NCBI RefSeq assembly: GCF_039975415.1
Contig: NZ_JBDWHD010000001.1
DNA: 64,000 nt
Source of the DNA: Ascidiaceihabitans sp039975415
Lineage (GTDB): Bacteria > Pseudomonadota > Alphaproteobacteria > Rhodobacterales > Rhodobacteraceae
Direction: 5' to 3' (one strand)
The position numbers were made by a program, and so were the translations under genes. Positions 15,236 through 25,745 of the stretch are shown here, in pieces. The notes beneath the pieces are model-generated. The model had not been told where the DNA came from and did not search any database. It saw nothing but the letters and a program-made list of their open reading frames with translations. Every line of letters starts with the position of its first letter. The stretch's first letter is position 1.

Positions 15236-16834
15236 ATGTTAAAAATTGCACTTCCATTGCATTTGACCCTGCGCAGTTTTGCGTGGGGGCTTTCTTGTGC
15301 GGTTGTGGGAATGGGCATGGGTGTAGACGCAAGTGCTTTTGCAGACGAACCCGCAGCACCGCCTGTTTGGACGCTTGGTGATCCGCATCTGAACGTGGTC
15401 CCGCGCACGCCGCAAGAAGCCAAGCGCATTTCCGATGTCACCGCAATGCCTACAGATTTTTCCGTGCCGCACCGCTTTGAAGAAAAGTCTGCCGGTGCTG
15501 CCACCGTGCGTGTGGCCAAATCGGCAGATGCGTTTTCGCGTCCATCGGGCAATATCACATTTGAAGACGAGTTGAACTTCAAGGTCGGCAATGGCCTGTT
15601 CCGCAAGCTTTGGGTGTCTGCGCCGGCCTCCACTTTGGCCTCTGACGGCTTGGGGCCGCTATATAACGCGCGGTCCTGTCAGCGGTGTCACATCAAAGAC
15701 GGGCGCGGTCATCCGCCTGAACAAGACGACGACAACGCGATTTCGATGTTTCTAAGGGTGTCTATCCCCGCCTCGGCCGCCACAGTCTCTGCAACAGCAG
15801 CCAAGATCGCAGACTACATCACCACCGCGCCCGATCCGACCTATGGCACGCAATTGCAGGATTTTGCTGTGCAAGGCCACGCGTCAGAATACCGTTTGGA
15901 TATACAATACACGGAACAGGCGATTGCGTTGGCCGGGGGGGCAACTGCGTCGCTGCGCCATCCTGAATACAAGGCCGTCGATCTTGGCTATGGACCGTTG
16001 CACCGGGATGCAATGCTAAGTCCGCGTGTGGCTCCGCAGATGATCGGACTTGGTCTGCTTGAGGCGATACCGGCTGCGGACATTCTTGCACAAGCGGACC
16101 CGGACGACGCCGACGGCGACGGTATTTCGGGCCGGCCAAATGTCGTGTGGTCTGTTGAATTTGACCAACCTATGTTGGGGCGGTTTGGTTTGAAGGCGGG
16201 CAGCCCGACAGTCAAAGAACAATCGGCAGCCGCCTTTGCTGGTGACATCGGAATTTCATCGCCCCTGTTTCCGGCAGGCGCAGGGGAATGCACCCTTGCA
16301 CAATCCGCGTGCCAAACTGCGGTGCATGGCGATGGTGACAACAGGGGCACTGAAATCGATGCCGAAGGCCTCGAACTTGTCAGCTTTTACAGCCGCAATC
16401 TTGGCGTACCTGCCCGTCGTGATGTGGGGGGCGCAAACGTTCTGCGTGGCAAACAAGTGTTCCATGCGACGGGGTGTGCTGCGTGTCACACACCCAGCTT
16501 TGTGACGCACCGCTTGCATGATCAACCCGAACAAAGCTTCCAGCTGATCTGGCCCTACACTGACATGTTGCTGCATGATATGGGGCCCGGTCTGGCCGAC
16601 AATCGCCCCGAAGCCCGCGCCACGGGCCGTGAATGGCGCACGCCGCCGCTTTGGGGCATCGGGTTGACGCAGCAAGTCAGCGGCCACAGTTATTTTTTAC
16701 ACGACGGGCGTGCGCGATCGCTGCTGGAAGCGGTTTTGTGGCACGGTGGTGAGGCGCAATCGCAGCGCGATGCTGTTGTGGATATGTCGATTGCAGACCG
16801 TGCGGCCCTTATCGCTTTTCTGGAGAGCTTATGA
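15236..16834 (+). CDS. Di-haem oxidoreductase of DHOR (DUF1111) family
   Basis: The 532-residue protein is a putative exported c-type cytochrome related to di-haem 'thiol oxidoreductases' and cytochrome c peroxidases. A hydrophobic N-terminus ends near SAFADEPAAPP and fits a signal sequence. Two CxxCH haem motifs are present: CQRCH in NARSCQRCHIKDGRGHPPE and CAACH in HATGCAACHTPSF. A Ca-binding-like DPDDADGDGISGRPN stretch precedes the second. Other family landmarks are WSVEFDQPMLGRFGLKAGSP and the C-terminal FLHDGRARSLLEAVLWHGGE. It lies 33 bp after the imelysin gene and overlaps the next one by 4 bp, so cotranslation is likely. It may change iron redox state in the periplasm; that role is inferred. 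Confidence 0.9.
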   Translation: MLKIALPLHLTLRSFAWGLSCAVVGMGMGVDASAFADEPAAPPVWTLGDPHLNVVPRTPQEAKRISDVTAMPTDFSVPHRFEEKSAGAATVRVAKSADAFSRPSGNITFEDELNFKVGNGLFRKLWVSAPASTLASDGLGPLYNARSCQRCHIKDGRGHPPEQDDDNAISMFLRVSIPASAATVSATAAKIADYITTAPDPTYGTQLQDFAVQGHASEYRLDIQYTEQAIALAGGATASLRHPEYKAVDLGYGPLHRDAMLSPRVAPQMIGLGLLEAIPAADILAQADPDDADGDGISGRPNVVWSVEFDQPMLGRFGLKAGSPTVKEQSAAAFAGDIGISSPLFPAGAGECTLAQSACQTAVHGDGDNRGTEIDAEGLELVSFYSRNLGVPARRDVGGANVLRGKQVFHATGCAACHTPSFVTHRLHDQPEQSFQLIWPYTDMLLHDMGPGLADNRPEARATGREWRTPPLWGIGLTQQVSGHSYFLHDGRARSLLEAVLWHGGEAQSQRDAVVDMSIADRAALIAFLESL

Positions 16835-17847
16835 GACCAACCTACCTAAGTTTTGCGCTGCTGCTTTTGCCCGCGTTGGCGCAGGCTGACGCACAAAGTG
16901 ATGCCGTTGAGACCATTTTGGGCGATCACATTCTGCCCGGATTTGAACAGCTTGCAGTCACGGCGCAAAATTTGGCGAACACGGCTGCAAAAAATTGTGA
17001 TCCGACATCGCAAGACCTGAAGGTAGCCTATGGCGCTGCTTTCGATGCGTGGGTGTCTGTCAGTCATTTACGGTTTGGTCCGACAGAGGTTGATGATCGC
17101 GCCTTTGCACTGGCGTTCTGGCCGGACAGCCGTGGGGCGACGCCGCGTGCCTTGAACAGCTTGATTGCAGCGCAGGATCCGGTTGTGGCATCCGTTGCAG
17201 ATTACGGCGAAGTTTCCATTGCCGCCCGTGGGTTCTATGCGATGGAATTCTTGCTGTTTGATGATGCGATAAGCCGTGCGGGCGATGCGCAGTATCATTG
17301 CGCGTTGGTTCAAACCATAAGCGCGGATATCGCCGCAACCACGCAAAATATCTACGCCGGTTGGCAGTCCAGTTTTACGCAAGAGCTGCGTCAACCCTCA
17401 GCCGATGGAACATACCGCAGCACGGCCGAGGTGTCGCAAGAACTGTTCAAGGCGCTGTCCACGGGGTTACAATTTACATCAGATACAAGGCTTGGTCGTC
17501 CTTTGGGGGCTTTCGATCGTCCGCGGCCCAAACGGGCTGAAGCGCATCGCTCTGGCAGGTCGGCGCAGCATGTGATGCTGAGCCTGACAGCGCTGCGTGA
17601 TCTTGCAGCACGTCTGGCAGGTGGCGACGCGGAATTGGCGGCTCGGCTGGACGCACGGTTTCAGACGGCCATGTCCCAGTTAAAGGCGTTGAATGACCCG
17701 AGTTTTGCATCTGTGGCTGATCCGCAGTCGCGATTGAAGGTCGAGGTTTTGCAACAATCTGTTGACGCAATCCGCGCGACCGTGCGCGATGAATTGGGCC
17801 CGACTTTGGGTGTGGCGGCAGGTTTTAACGCGCTGGATGGTGACTGA
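16831..17847 (+). CDS. Second imelysin family protein, without the HxxE His
   Basis: The protein of 338 residues carries a signal peptide (MRPTYLSFALLLLPALAQA) and an imelysin-type helical domain (WVSVSHLRFGPTEVDDRAFA early, EVSQELFKALSTGLQFTSDT later). At the position where the first imelysin has GYHAIEF this protein reads GFYAMEFLLFDD. The Glu is kept but the His is Tyr, so the proposed HxxE metal site is incomplete. The start overlaps the DHOR stop (ATGA) and its end overlaps the next ATG. The pairing of a complete and an incomplete imelysin around a di-haem oxidase suggests that the two act as partners rather than as duplicates. Confidence 0.87.
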   Translation: MRPTYLSFALLLLPALAQADAQSDAVETILGDHILPGFEQLAVTAQNLANTAAKNCDPTSQDLKVAYGAAFDAWVSVSHLRFGPTEVDDRAFALAFWPDSRGATPRALNSLIAAQDPVVASVADYGEVSIAARGFYAMEFLLFDDAISRAGDAQYHCALVQTISADIAATTQNIYAGWQSSFTQELRQPSADGTYRSTAEVSQELFKALSTGLQFTSDTRLGRPLGAFDRPRPKRAEAHRSGRSAQHVMLSLTALRDLAARLAGGDAELAARLDARFQTAMSQLKALNDPSFASVADPQSRLKVEVLQQSVDAIRATVRDELGPTLGVAAGFNALDGD

Positions 17848-18944
17848 TGGTTGCTGCGAAAACGGGGCGCCGACAGTTTTTGGCAGGGCTTTTGGCCGCT
17901 GGTTTTATTCCCAAACCGTCGTGGGCCGATGCTGGATCGCCGAGATTTTTAGCCGCAGCGGCCAGGCCCGACGGGTCTTATGTCTTGTGCGGTATCTCAG
18001 CTGATTTGCAGGTGCGGTTTGCGCTGCCCCTGCCGGATCGCGGTCATGCGGCGGCCGCGCACCCCACCCGCCCCGAAGCCGTGGCTTTTGCCCGCCGCCC
18101 TGGCACTTTTGCGATCGTGATCGATTGCGCACAGGGGATAGAACGGGCGGTGCTGTCAGCGCCTGCGGGACGCCATTTCTATGGGCACGGGGCATTCTCG
18201 GCGGATGGTGCTTTGTTGTTCACGACCGAAAACAATTATGAGGCGGGCGAGGGTCGCATCGGTGTCTGGGATACCCGGAAGGGGTACAAGCGCGTTGATG
18301 AATGGCCCAGCGGGGGTGTCGGCCCACACGACATCAAACGTCTGCCGGGCACCGAACGTCTGGTCGTGGCAAACGGTGGTATTGATACGCATCCCGACAG
18401 TGGCCGTACCAAATTGAACATTGCCACGATGCAGCCTTCACTGACTTACATCGAAAACGGCCGCGTGATTCAGGACGTGGTGCTGGGCACGGCATGGCGC
18501 AAAAACTCGATCCGGCATCTTGCTGTGGCGCCGGACGGGACTGTTGCCTTCGGGATGCAATGGCAAGGGGGGGACGTTGCGCCCGCACTTGTCGGTGTGC
18601 ACCATCCGGTAAAGGAGGTGCGCGTCTTGGATGTACCGCCCGATGACGTGCGCCGGATGCAAGGGTATGTTGGCAGTGTTGCCTTTTCTAATGATGGCGC
18701 GCGTATCGCTGTGACGTCACCCAGAGGGGGCGTGATGCAGGTGTATGATGCCAAGGCGTCACGGTTTTCCCATAACATCGCAGAACCGGACGTTTGCGGT
18801 GTTGCGGCGATGGGGCAGGGGTTTGCCATGTCGTCCGGTCTGGGGGGGATCCGGCACATTGACAATCGCATCCCATACGCAACGCGGCATTCCGATTTAC
18901 AATGGGACAACCATTTGGTGCCCGTTGTGGACGCGTTTGTGTAG
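17847..18944 (+). CDS. DUF1513 family Tat-exported beta-propeller-like protein
   Basis: The 365-residue product starts with a twin-arginine signal (GRRQFLAGLLAAGFIP, cleavage near SWADA). It then has repeated strands typical of DUF1513, for example HPTRPEAVAFARRPGTFAIV, GVGPHDIKRLPGTERLVVAN and SIRHLAVAPDGTVAFGMQWQ, a pattern compatible with a beta-propeller. Tat export fits a folded, possibly cofactor- or metal-loaded periplasmic protein. The start overlaps the previous stop by one base. It ends 20 bp before the convergent glpR gene and closes the iron-type operon. Function unproven. Confidence 0.88.
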   Translation: MVAAKTGRRQFLAGLLAAGFIPKPSWADAGSPRFLAAAARPDGSYVLCGISADLQVRFALPLPDRGHAAAAHPTRPEAVAFARRPGTFAIVIDCAQGIERAVLSAPAGRHFYGHGAFSADGALLFTTENNYEAGEGRIGVWDTRKGYKRVDEWPSGGVGPHDIKRLPGTERLVVANGGIDTHPDSGRTKLNIATMQPSLTYIENGRVIQDVVLGTAWRKNSIRHLAVAPDGTVAFGMQWQGGDVAPALVGVHHPVKEVRVLDVPPDDVRRMQGYVGSVAFSNDGARIAVTSPRGGVMQVYDAKASRFSHNIAEPDVCGVAAMGQGFAMSSGLGGIRHIDNRIPYATRHSDLQWDNHLVPVVDAFV

Positions 18945-18963
18945 ACTTTGGTTTGGGCTAGGT

Positions 18964-19722
18964 TCAGGCGTAGACAATACGGGTGTCAGAGGCATCGCAA
19001 AGCTGTTTGCAGGTTTCGGGCAGTGGTTTGTCGGTGAAAATCGCAGCCATATCGCCCATGGATGCCACGCGCGCAGGCGCTTTTCGTTCAAATTTGGAAT
19101 GGTCAGCAGTCAAGAACACTTTGTCGCTTTGTTGGATGATGGCCTTGCTGATGCCGACCTCTTGCAGGTCAAAGTCCAGAATGTCGCCATCTGCGCGCAG
19201 AGCTGAACAGCCGATGACGGCATAGTCAAACCGGAACTGTTCAATGGTAGTTCGGGCGAAATCACCGGTTAGGGCCCCGTCGGATTTGCGCATCTGGCCG
19301 CCGGTGACTGCGACTTCGATGTCTGCGCTGCTCGACAGTGTGTGGGCGATGTTGATGTTGTTGGTGAACACAAGCAGGCCCTGATGGTTCAACAGCTCAA
19401 CGGCGACGGCTTCGGTGGTCGTGCCGATGTTCAAAAAGATTGAGCAATCGTTGGGGATGTGGCGGGCGCAGGCGCGGGCAATGTCGACTTTGGACGCCTG
19501 ATTTAACTGGCGGCGTTCATTGTAGGCGATGTTCACAGTTGTGGATGGCAGGATCGCGCCACCATGGACGCGTTCAAGCTGACCGGCATCCGCCATTTCA
19601 GTCAAATCGCGGCGGATGGTCTGGGGGGTGACGCCGAAATAATCCACAAGCCCGTCTACGGTCACTTTGCCCTCGCGGCGGGCAATTGTCAGAATTTCCG
19701 GCTTGCGTATGGTTAACACCAC
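18964..19722 (-). CDS. glpR: DeoR-family repressor, probably GlpR for glycerol
   Basis: The ~252-residue protein has an N-terminal DeoR winged helix (ILTIARREGKVTVDGLVDYF, recognition VTPQTIRRDLTEMADAGQLE) and a C-terminal sugar-phosphate sensing domain (SIFLNIGTTTEAVAVELLNH, TADHSKFERKAPARVASM). The start is not ATG. GGAGG at 19730-19734 on the minus strand is followed by TTG, GTG, GTG in frame, and the GTG at 19722 has 7-base spacing. An open extension to 19878 was rejected because it would run through the operators. It is divergent from glpD with GlpR-like boxes between them. GlpR proteins release DNA on binding glycerol-3-phosphate. Confidence 0.88.
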   Translation of the reverse strand: MVLTIRKPEILTIARREGKVTVDGLVDYFGVTPQTIRRDLTEMADAGQLERVHGGAILPSTTVNIAYNERRQLNQASKVDIARACARHIPNDCSIFLNIGTTTEAVAVELLNHQGLLVFTNNINIAHTLSSSADIEVAVTGGQMRKSDGALTGDFARTTIEQFRFDYAVIGCSALRADGDILDFDLQEVGISKAIIQQSDKVFLTADHSKFERKAPARVASMGDMAAIFTDKPLPETCKQLCDASDTRIVYA

Positions 19723-19734
19723 CAATGAACCTCC

Positions 19735-19889
19735 AATGTTCGTTTGGGGCCATTTTAGCGCGAAAATCATGTGTGTCACGAATCTTTGCGTGGGTTCGTG
19801 TTCGAAAATGTTCGATTTGCTTTCGTGGACCAAGGAAAAAAGCAGAATGAATTCAATAGGTAACTGAAAAACGATCATAAACGAACATT
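19735..19889. promoter_or_regulatory. Cluster of GlpR-type operator boxes between glpR and glpD
   Basis: Near-identical 11-mers occur as AATGTTCGTTT (19735-19745), AATGTTCGATT (19807-19817) and, inverted, AAACGAACATT (19879-19889). A weaker copy GTGTTCGAAA lies at 19798-19807. They resemble the enterobacterial GlpR half-site WATGTTCGWT. The first box sits 10 bases before the glpR start, the last one 78 bases before glpD, so one repressor could control both directions and loop the DNA. Spacings between the box starts are about 72 bp each, roughly seven helical turns. Confidence 0.75.
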
Positions 19890-19966
19890 TTTTGCTTCCT
19901 TTTTCATGCGTTCCTTGTCACCTTTGCGTTATCGCGGCGGGAGGGCTGCGTGTCGGGAGGGCTTCA

Positions 19967-21553
19967 ATGAAACCGGATTTCGATCTGCTGATTATTGGCG
20001 GCGGCATCAATGGCTGTGGTATTGCGCGTGATGCAACGGGCCGTGGTTTGCGTGTTTGCCTTGCCGAGATGAACGATCTGGGATCAGCCACGTCTGCCTC
20101 TTCGACCAAACTTTTTCACGGCGGCTTGCGGTATCTGGAATACTTTGAGTTCCGTTTGGTGCGCGAAGCCTTGATTGAACGTGAAAACCTGTTGCGGGCA
20201 ATGCCCCATATTTCCTGGCCGATGCGCTTTGTGCTGCCCTACCACGAAAGCATGCGCTTCGACATGTCCACGCCCACCTCAAAACTGCTGGGGGCCGTGA
20301 TGCCATGGATGAAAGGTCGCCGCCCTGCATGGTTGATCCGGTTGGGCCTGTTTTTATACGATAACCTTGGCGGCCGTGAAATTCTGCCCGGCACCACGAA
20401 CCTTGATTTGCGTAATGCTCCCGAAGGGAACGGTCTGAAGGACCATTTTGAGAAAGCGTATGAATATTCCGACTGCTGGGTCGAAGATTCGCGGCTTGTG
20501 ATGTTGAACGCCAGAGACGCAGAGATACGCGGCGCCGATATTCGGACACGCACCAAGGTCATTGGCGCAGATGTCGAAGACGGTGTTTGGTCAGTTGTTT
20601 TGGAAGACAGCGCCACTGGCGTCACCTCCACCGTCACGGCCGCAATGGTTGTGAATGCGGCTGGCCCTTGGGTTGGTGATGTACTGCGCGGCACGTTGAA
20701 AAGCAATTCGCAAGCCGGTGTGCGGTTGGTGCGTGGCAGCCATATTGTCACCAAAAAGCTGTTTGACCATGACAAGTGCTACTTCTTCCAAGGCACTGAT
20801 GGGCGCATCATTTTTGCAATTCCCTACGAAAATGATTTCACCGTTATTGGCACCACGGACAATGACCATCCGGATGCGTCTGTGACGCCGGAATGTACGC
20901 CCGAAGAACAAGATTATCTGATTAACTTCATCAACGAATACCTTCAGGCGCCGATCAGCGCAGCCGATGTGGTTTGGACATATTCGGGGGTGCGTCCCCT
21001 ATATGATGACGGAGCAAGCAACGCATCGGCTGCGACCCGCGACTATGTTTTGAAGCTGGACGAAGGGCGCGGTGCCCCTGCGTTGAACGTCTTTGGCGGC
21101 AAGATCACAACCTATCGCTGTCTGGCAGAAAGTGCGCTTGAGAAAATTCAGGACGTGCTGCCTGTCGATGCCAAACCGTGGACCGCCCGCGTGCCTTTGC
21201 CCGGCGGTGATTTTCCGGTGGATGGGGTGGATGCCCTGATCCGGGACACCAAAGCCCGCTATCCCTTTCTGACCGATGCTTGGGCCGCGCGATTGGTCAA
21301 AGCCTACGGCACTGAAGCTAAAGATGTGTTGGGCCATGCCGCCACGCTAGACGATTTAGGTACGGATTTCGGGGCTGATTTGTATCAAGCTGAGGTCCAG
21401 TGGGTGATTGAAAACGAATATGTCCGCGCCGCTGACGATGTGGTGTGGCGACGTAGCAAACTTGGATTGCGCATGACTGCAGCACAAATTTCTACGTTGG
21501 ACGCATGGATAAAAGAACAGCTGACGGCGGCACAAAACGCTGCGGCTGAATAG
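19967..21553 (+). CDS. glpD: Aerobic glycerol-3-phosphate dehydrogenase
   Basis: The 528-residue flavoprotein oxidises glycerol-3-phosphate to dihydroxyacetone phosphate at the inner membrane and passes electrons to quinone. The FAD Rossmann motif is LLIIGGGINGCGIARDATGR at the N-terminus; SSTKLFHGGLRYLEYFEFRL and VVNAAGPWVGDVLRG are diagnostic, and GVRPLYDDG and FGGKITTYR lie in the substrate region. GGGAGG about 6 bases upstream fixes the start at 19967; 25 extra in-frame codons upstream lack support. It is the first gene of the glycerol operon and is followed within 9 bp by glpS. Confidence 0.96.
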   Translation: MKPDFDLLIIGGGINGCGIARDATGRGLRVCLAEMNDLGSATSASSTKLFHGGLRYLEYFEFRLVREALIERENLLRAMPHISWPMRFVLPYHESMRFDMSTPTSKLLGAVMPWMKGRRPAWLIRLGLFLYDNLGGREILPGTTNLDLRNAPEGNGLKDHFEKAYEYSDCWVEDSRLVMLNARDAEIRGADIRTRTKVIGADVEDGVWSVVLEDSATGVTSTVTAAMVVNAAGPWVGDVLRGTLKSNSQAGVRLVRGSHIVTKKLFDHDKCYFFQGTDGRIIFAIPYENDFTVIGTTDNDHPDASVTPECTPEEQDYLINFINEYLQAPISAADVVWTYSGVRPLYDDGASNASAATRDYVLKLDEGRGAPALNVFGGKITTYRCLAESALEKIQDVLPVDAKPWTARVPLPGGDFPVDGVDALIRDTKARYPFLTDAWAARLVKAYGTEAKDVLGHAATLDDLGTDFGADLYQAEVQWVIENEYVRAADDVVWRRSKLGLRMTAAQISTLDAWIKEQLTAAQNAAAE

Positions 21554-21562
21554 GGGGACGAC

Positions 21563-22651
21563 ATGACGCTGGAACTTAAAGGCGTATCCAAAGTGGTGAA
21601 CGGCGCAACACATATCCACCCGACCCATTTGACGCTGAACAAAGGGACGATGAACGTCCTTTTAGGGCCAACTTCTTCTGGCAAGACGTCCCTTATGCGT
21701 CTGATGGCGGGTCTTGATGTGCCAACCGAGGGCCAGGTGTTTTGGCAGGGCGAGGACGTCACAGGTATGCGCGTGCAGGACCGCAAGGTCGCGATGGTCT
21801 ACCAGCAATTCATCAATTACCCTTCGATGACCGTCTATGAAAATATCGCATCGCCGTTACGGCTGATGGGCAAATCACGCAGCGAAATTGATGCAGCAGT
21901 CCACAAAGCCGCCGACTTGATGCAGCTGTCTCCGATGTTGCAACGCAAGCCATTGGAGCTGTCGGGCGGGCAACAACAACGCTGTGCCTTGGCGCGGGCT
22001 TTGGTCAAGGACGCAGGGTTGGTTTTGCTGGACGAACCGCTGGCCAATCTGGATTACAAATTGCGCGAAGAACTGCGCGTCGAAATCCCAAAGATCTTTG
22101 AAGAAGCGGGTTCAATCTTTGTTTATGCAACCACAGAACCCGAAGAAGCCCTTTTGCTTGGGGGTCATACGGCTGCTTTGTGGGAAGGTCGCGTGACGCA
22201 GTTTGACCTAACCCCGACGGTTTACCGCCGACCGGTAAACGCGACAACCGCGCGGGTTTTCAGTGACCCGCCGATGAATTTTTTGACAGTTACGAAATCC
22301 GGATCCGAAATCTCGTTTGGTGCGGGTCAGACTGTGATGGCCACCGGATCAATGGCGACGCTTCATGATGGGACATATACGGCAGGCTTCCGGCCCAACC
22401 ACGTTGAATTGTCGGCCCAAAGCAGCGGCGCGCTTGAATTCGACACACATCTGATTGTGACAGAGTTGACGGGTTCCGAGACGTTTGTGCATCTCGATCA
22501 TCATGGCGAAAAGTGGGTCGGTTTGGTGCATGGCGTGCATGATTTGCCATTGGGTGCAGCGTTGCCGGTCTATCTGGACCCAAGCCACATCTACATCTTT
22601 AGCGAAAATGGCGATCTGGTCGCCCCCGCATCCTACGCGCTTGCGGCCTGA
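21563..22651 (+). CDS. glpS: Glycerol ABC transporter ATPase GlpS
   Basis: The 362-residue MalK/UgpC-type ATPase has Walker A GPTSSGKTSLM, Q-loop VYQQFINYPSMTV, signature LSGGQQQRCALARALVKDAG, Walker B LVLLDEPLANLD, and a C-terminal OB-fold regulatory part from ~residue 235. In place of the usual switch-His segment it reads FVYATTEPEEALLLGG: the H-loop 'THD' is 'TTE', so the switch His is absent. In Rhizobium the glpSTPQV genes encode a glycerol importer with two different ATPases. GlpS and GlpT presumably form a heterodimer in which each compensates for the other's degenerate site. Confidence 0.93.
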   Translation: MTLELKGVSKVVNGATHIHPTHLTLNKGTMNVLLGPTSSGKTSLMRLMAGLDVPTEGQVFWQGEDVTGMRVQDRKVAMVYQQFINYPSMTVYENIASPLRLMGKSRSEIDAAVHKAADLMQLSPMLQRKPLELSGGQQQRCALARALVKDAGLVLLDEPLANLDYKLREELRVEIPKIFEEAGSIFVYATTEPEEALLLGGHTAALWEGRVTQFDLTPTVYRRPVNATTARVFSDPPMNFLTVTKSGSEISFGAGQTVMATGSMATLHDGTYTAGFRPNHVELSAQSSGALEFDTHLIVTELTGSETFVHLDHHGEKWVGLVHGVHDLPLGAALPVYLDPSHIYIFSENGDLVAPASYALAA

Positions 22652-22664
22652 GGGGAACAGACAC

Positions 22665-23740
22665 ATGGCAAAAATCACGCTGCAAAATCTGGCACATTCC
22701 TACTATCCGAACCCCAAGGGCGAAGATGACTTTGCCCTGAAGGAACTGAACCACGACTGGGCGGACGGCGAAGCCTATGCGCTGCTTGGGTCGTCGGGCT
22801 GTGGTAAATCCACGCTGCTGAACATCATTTCGGGGCTGTTGCATCCGTCGCAGGGCCGCATTCTGTTCGACGACAAAGATGTCACGCAGGCCTCAACCGC
22901 TGACCGCAACATCGCGCAGGTGTTTCAGTTTCCGGTGGTCTACGACACGATGACGGTACGCGATAATCTGGCGTTTCCGCTGAAAAACCGTGGGGCCAGT
23001 GCACAGTACATTCAGGACCGTGTGCAGCAAATCGGCCAAATGATCGGGATGGAAGCTGAGCTGAACAAGCGCGCCCGCGGTCTGACGGCAGACGCCAAGC
23101 AGAAGATCTCGCTTGGGCGGGGGATGGTGCGTGAAGACGTGAACGCCCTGTTGTTTGATGAGCCGCTGACCGTGATCGACCCGCATATGAAGTGGGAATT
23201 GCGCACGCAGTTGAAATCCTTGCACCACGAATTCGGGCACACCATGATCTATGTGACCCACGACCAGACAGAGGCGTTGACCTTCGCCGACAAGGTTGTG
23301 GTTATGTATGACGGGCGGGTTGTGCAGATCGGCACCCCGCAGGAATTGTTTGAAAAGCCGCAGCACACGTTTGTGGGCTACTTCATCGGGTCACCAGGGA
23401 TGAACGTTATTCCCGCCGAGATCACGGGGAAAACTGCGTCTGTGCATGGTGCGTCGGTAGACCTGAACCGTGGCTATGGCGCGTTAAGCGGCAAGGTCGA
23501 AATCGGGGTGCGCCCTGAATTTGTGACACTGACGGACGGGCCGGGTCTGCCTGTCAGCATCCGCCGCGTCGAGGACGTGGGCCGCCACAAAATCGTGCGT
23601 GCAGACCTGTTTGGCACAGAAATCAACATTGTTGCGGGTGAAAGCACGTCAATCTCGCCTGACATGACCAAAGTGGTCTTCGATCCGGCGCAAGTGAACG
23701 TCTACGTCGATGACTGGCTTAAAGAAGGAAAGGCCGCCTG

Positions 23741-23741
<1 letters not shown>
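22665..23741 (+). CDS. glpT: Glycerol ABC transporter ATPase GlpT
   Basis: The 358-residue ATPase has Walker A GSSGCGKSTLLN, Q-loop VFQFPVVYDTMTV, Walker B ALLFDEPLTVIDPHMKWELR and the switch His in VTHDQTEALTFADKV. The ABC signature is degenerate: where LSGGQ is expected it reads LTADAKQKISLGRGMV. Its partner GlpS has a good signature but lacks the switch His, so one canonical and one degenerate ATP site are expected in a heterodimer. The start at 22665 follows glpS by 13 bp and was preferred over an open frame reaching into glpS. The stop overlaps the glpP start (TGATGG). Confidence 0.93.
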
Positions 23742-24610
<869 letters not shown>

Positions 24611-24613
24611 GCG

Positions 24614-25417
<804 letters not shown>

Positions 25418-25432
25418 GAAAGGGATCAGACA

Positions 25433-25705
25433 ATGGCTTGGATGGCATGGACATGGCCCACCGCGATTTTCTTCATCATCATCGCTTGCATTTTGACCGT
25501 CTTCACGGTGCTGGCGATCAAATACCCTGAAACGCCCCGCAAGGGTGTTTTACGGATCGAGACGACGCGTGGCGATCGTCTTTTCATCACACTGCTTGGC
25601 TCTGCCTTTATCAATTTGGCATGGCTGGGCGTGATTGGCGCAAACCAACCTTTTGCGCTGCTTGTATGCCTTGTTTACGCGGCGGCGGTGTTTCGCTGGG
25701 TGTAG
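25433..25705 (+). CDS. DUF2160 small membrane protein of the glycerol operon
   Basis: The 90-residue protein has three predicted membrane segments: AIFFIIIACILTVFTVLAI, LFITLLGSAFINLAWLGVIG and ALLVCLVYAAAVFRWV. A charged loop (YPETPRKGVLRIETTRGDR) links the first two. It matches DUF2160, which is regularly found between glpQ and glpV in alphaproteobacterial glycerol transporter operons. It may be an accessory membrane subunit, but no mechanism is established. AAGGGA about 9 bases upstream supports the start. Confidence 0.88.
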   Translation: MAWMAWTWPTAIFFIIIACILTVFTVLAIKYPETPRKGVLRIETTRGDRLFITLLGSAFINLAWLGVIGANQPFALLVCLVYAAAVFRWV

Positions 25706-25745
25706 TTGGGCCAACCAAACGACCAATTCCAATAGGGAGGGAATT

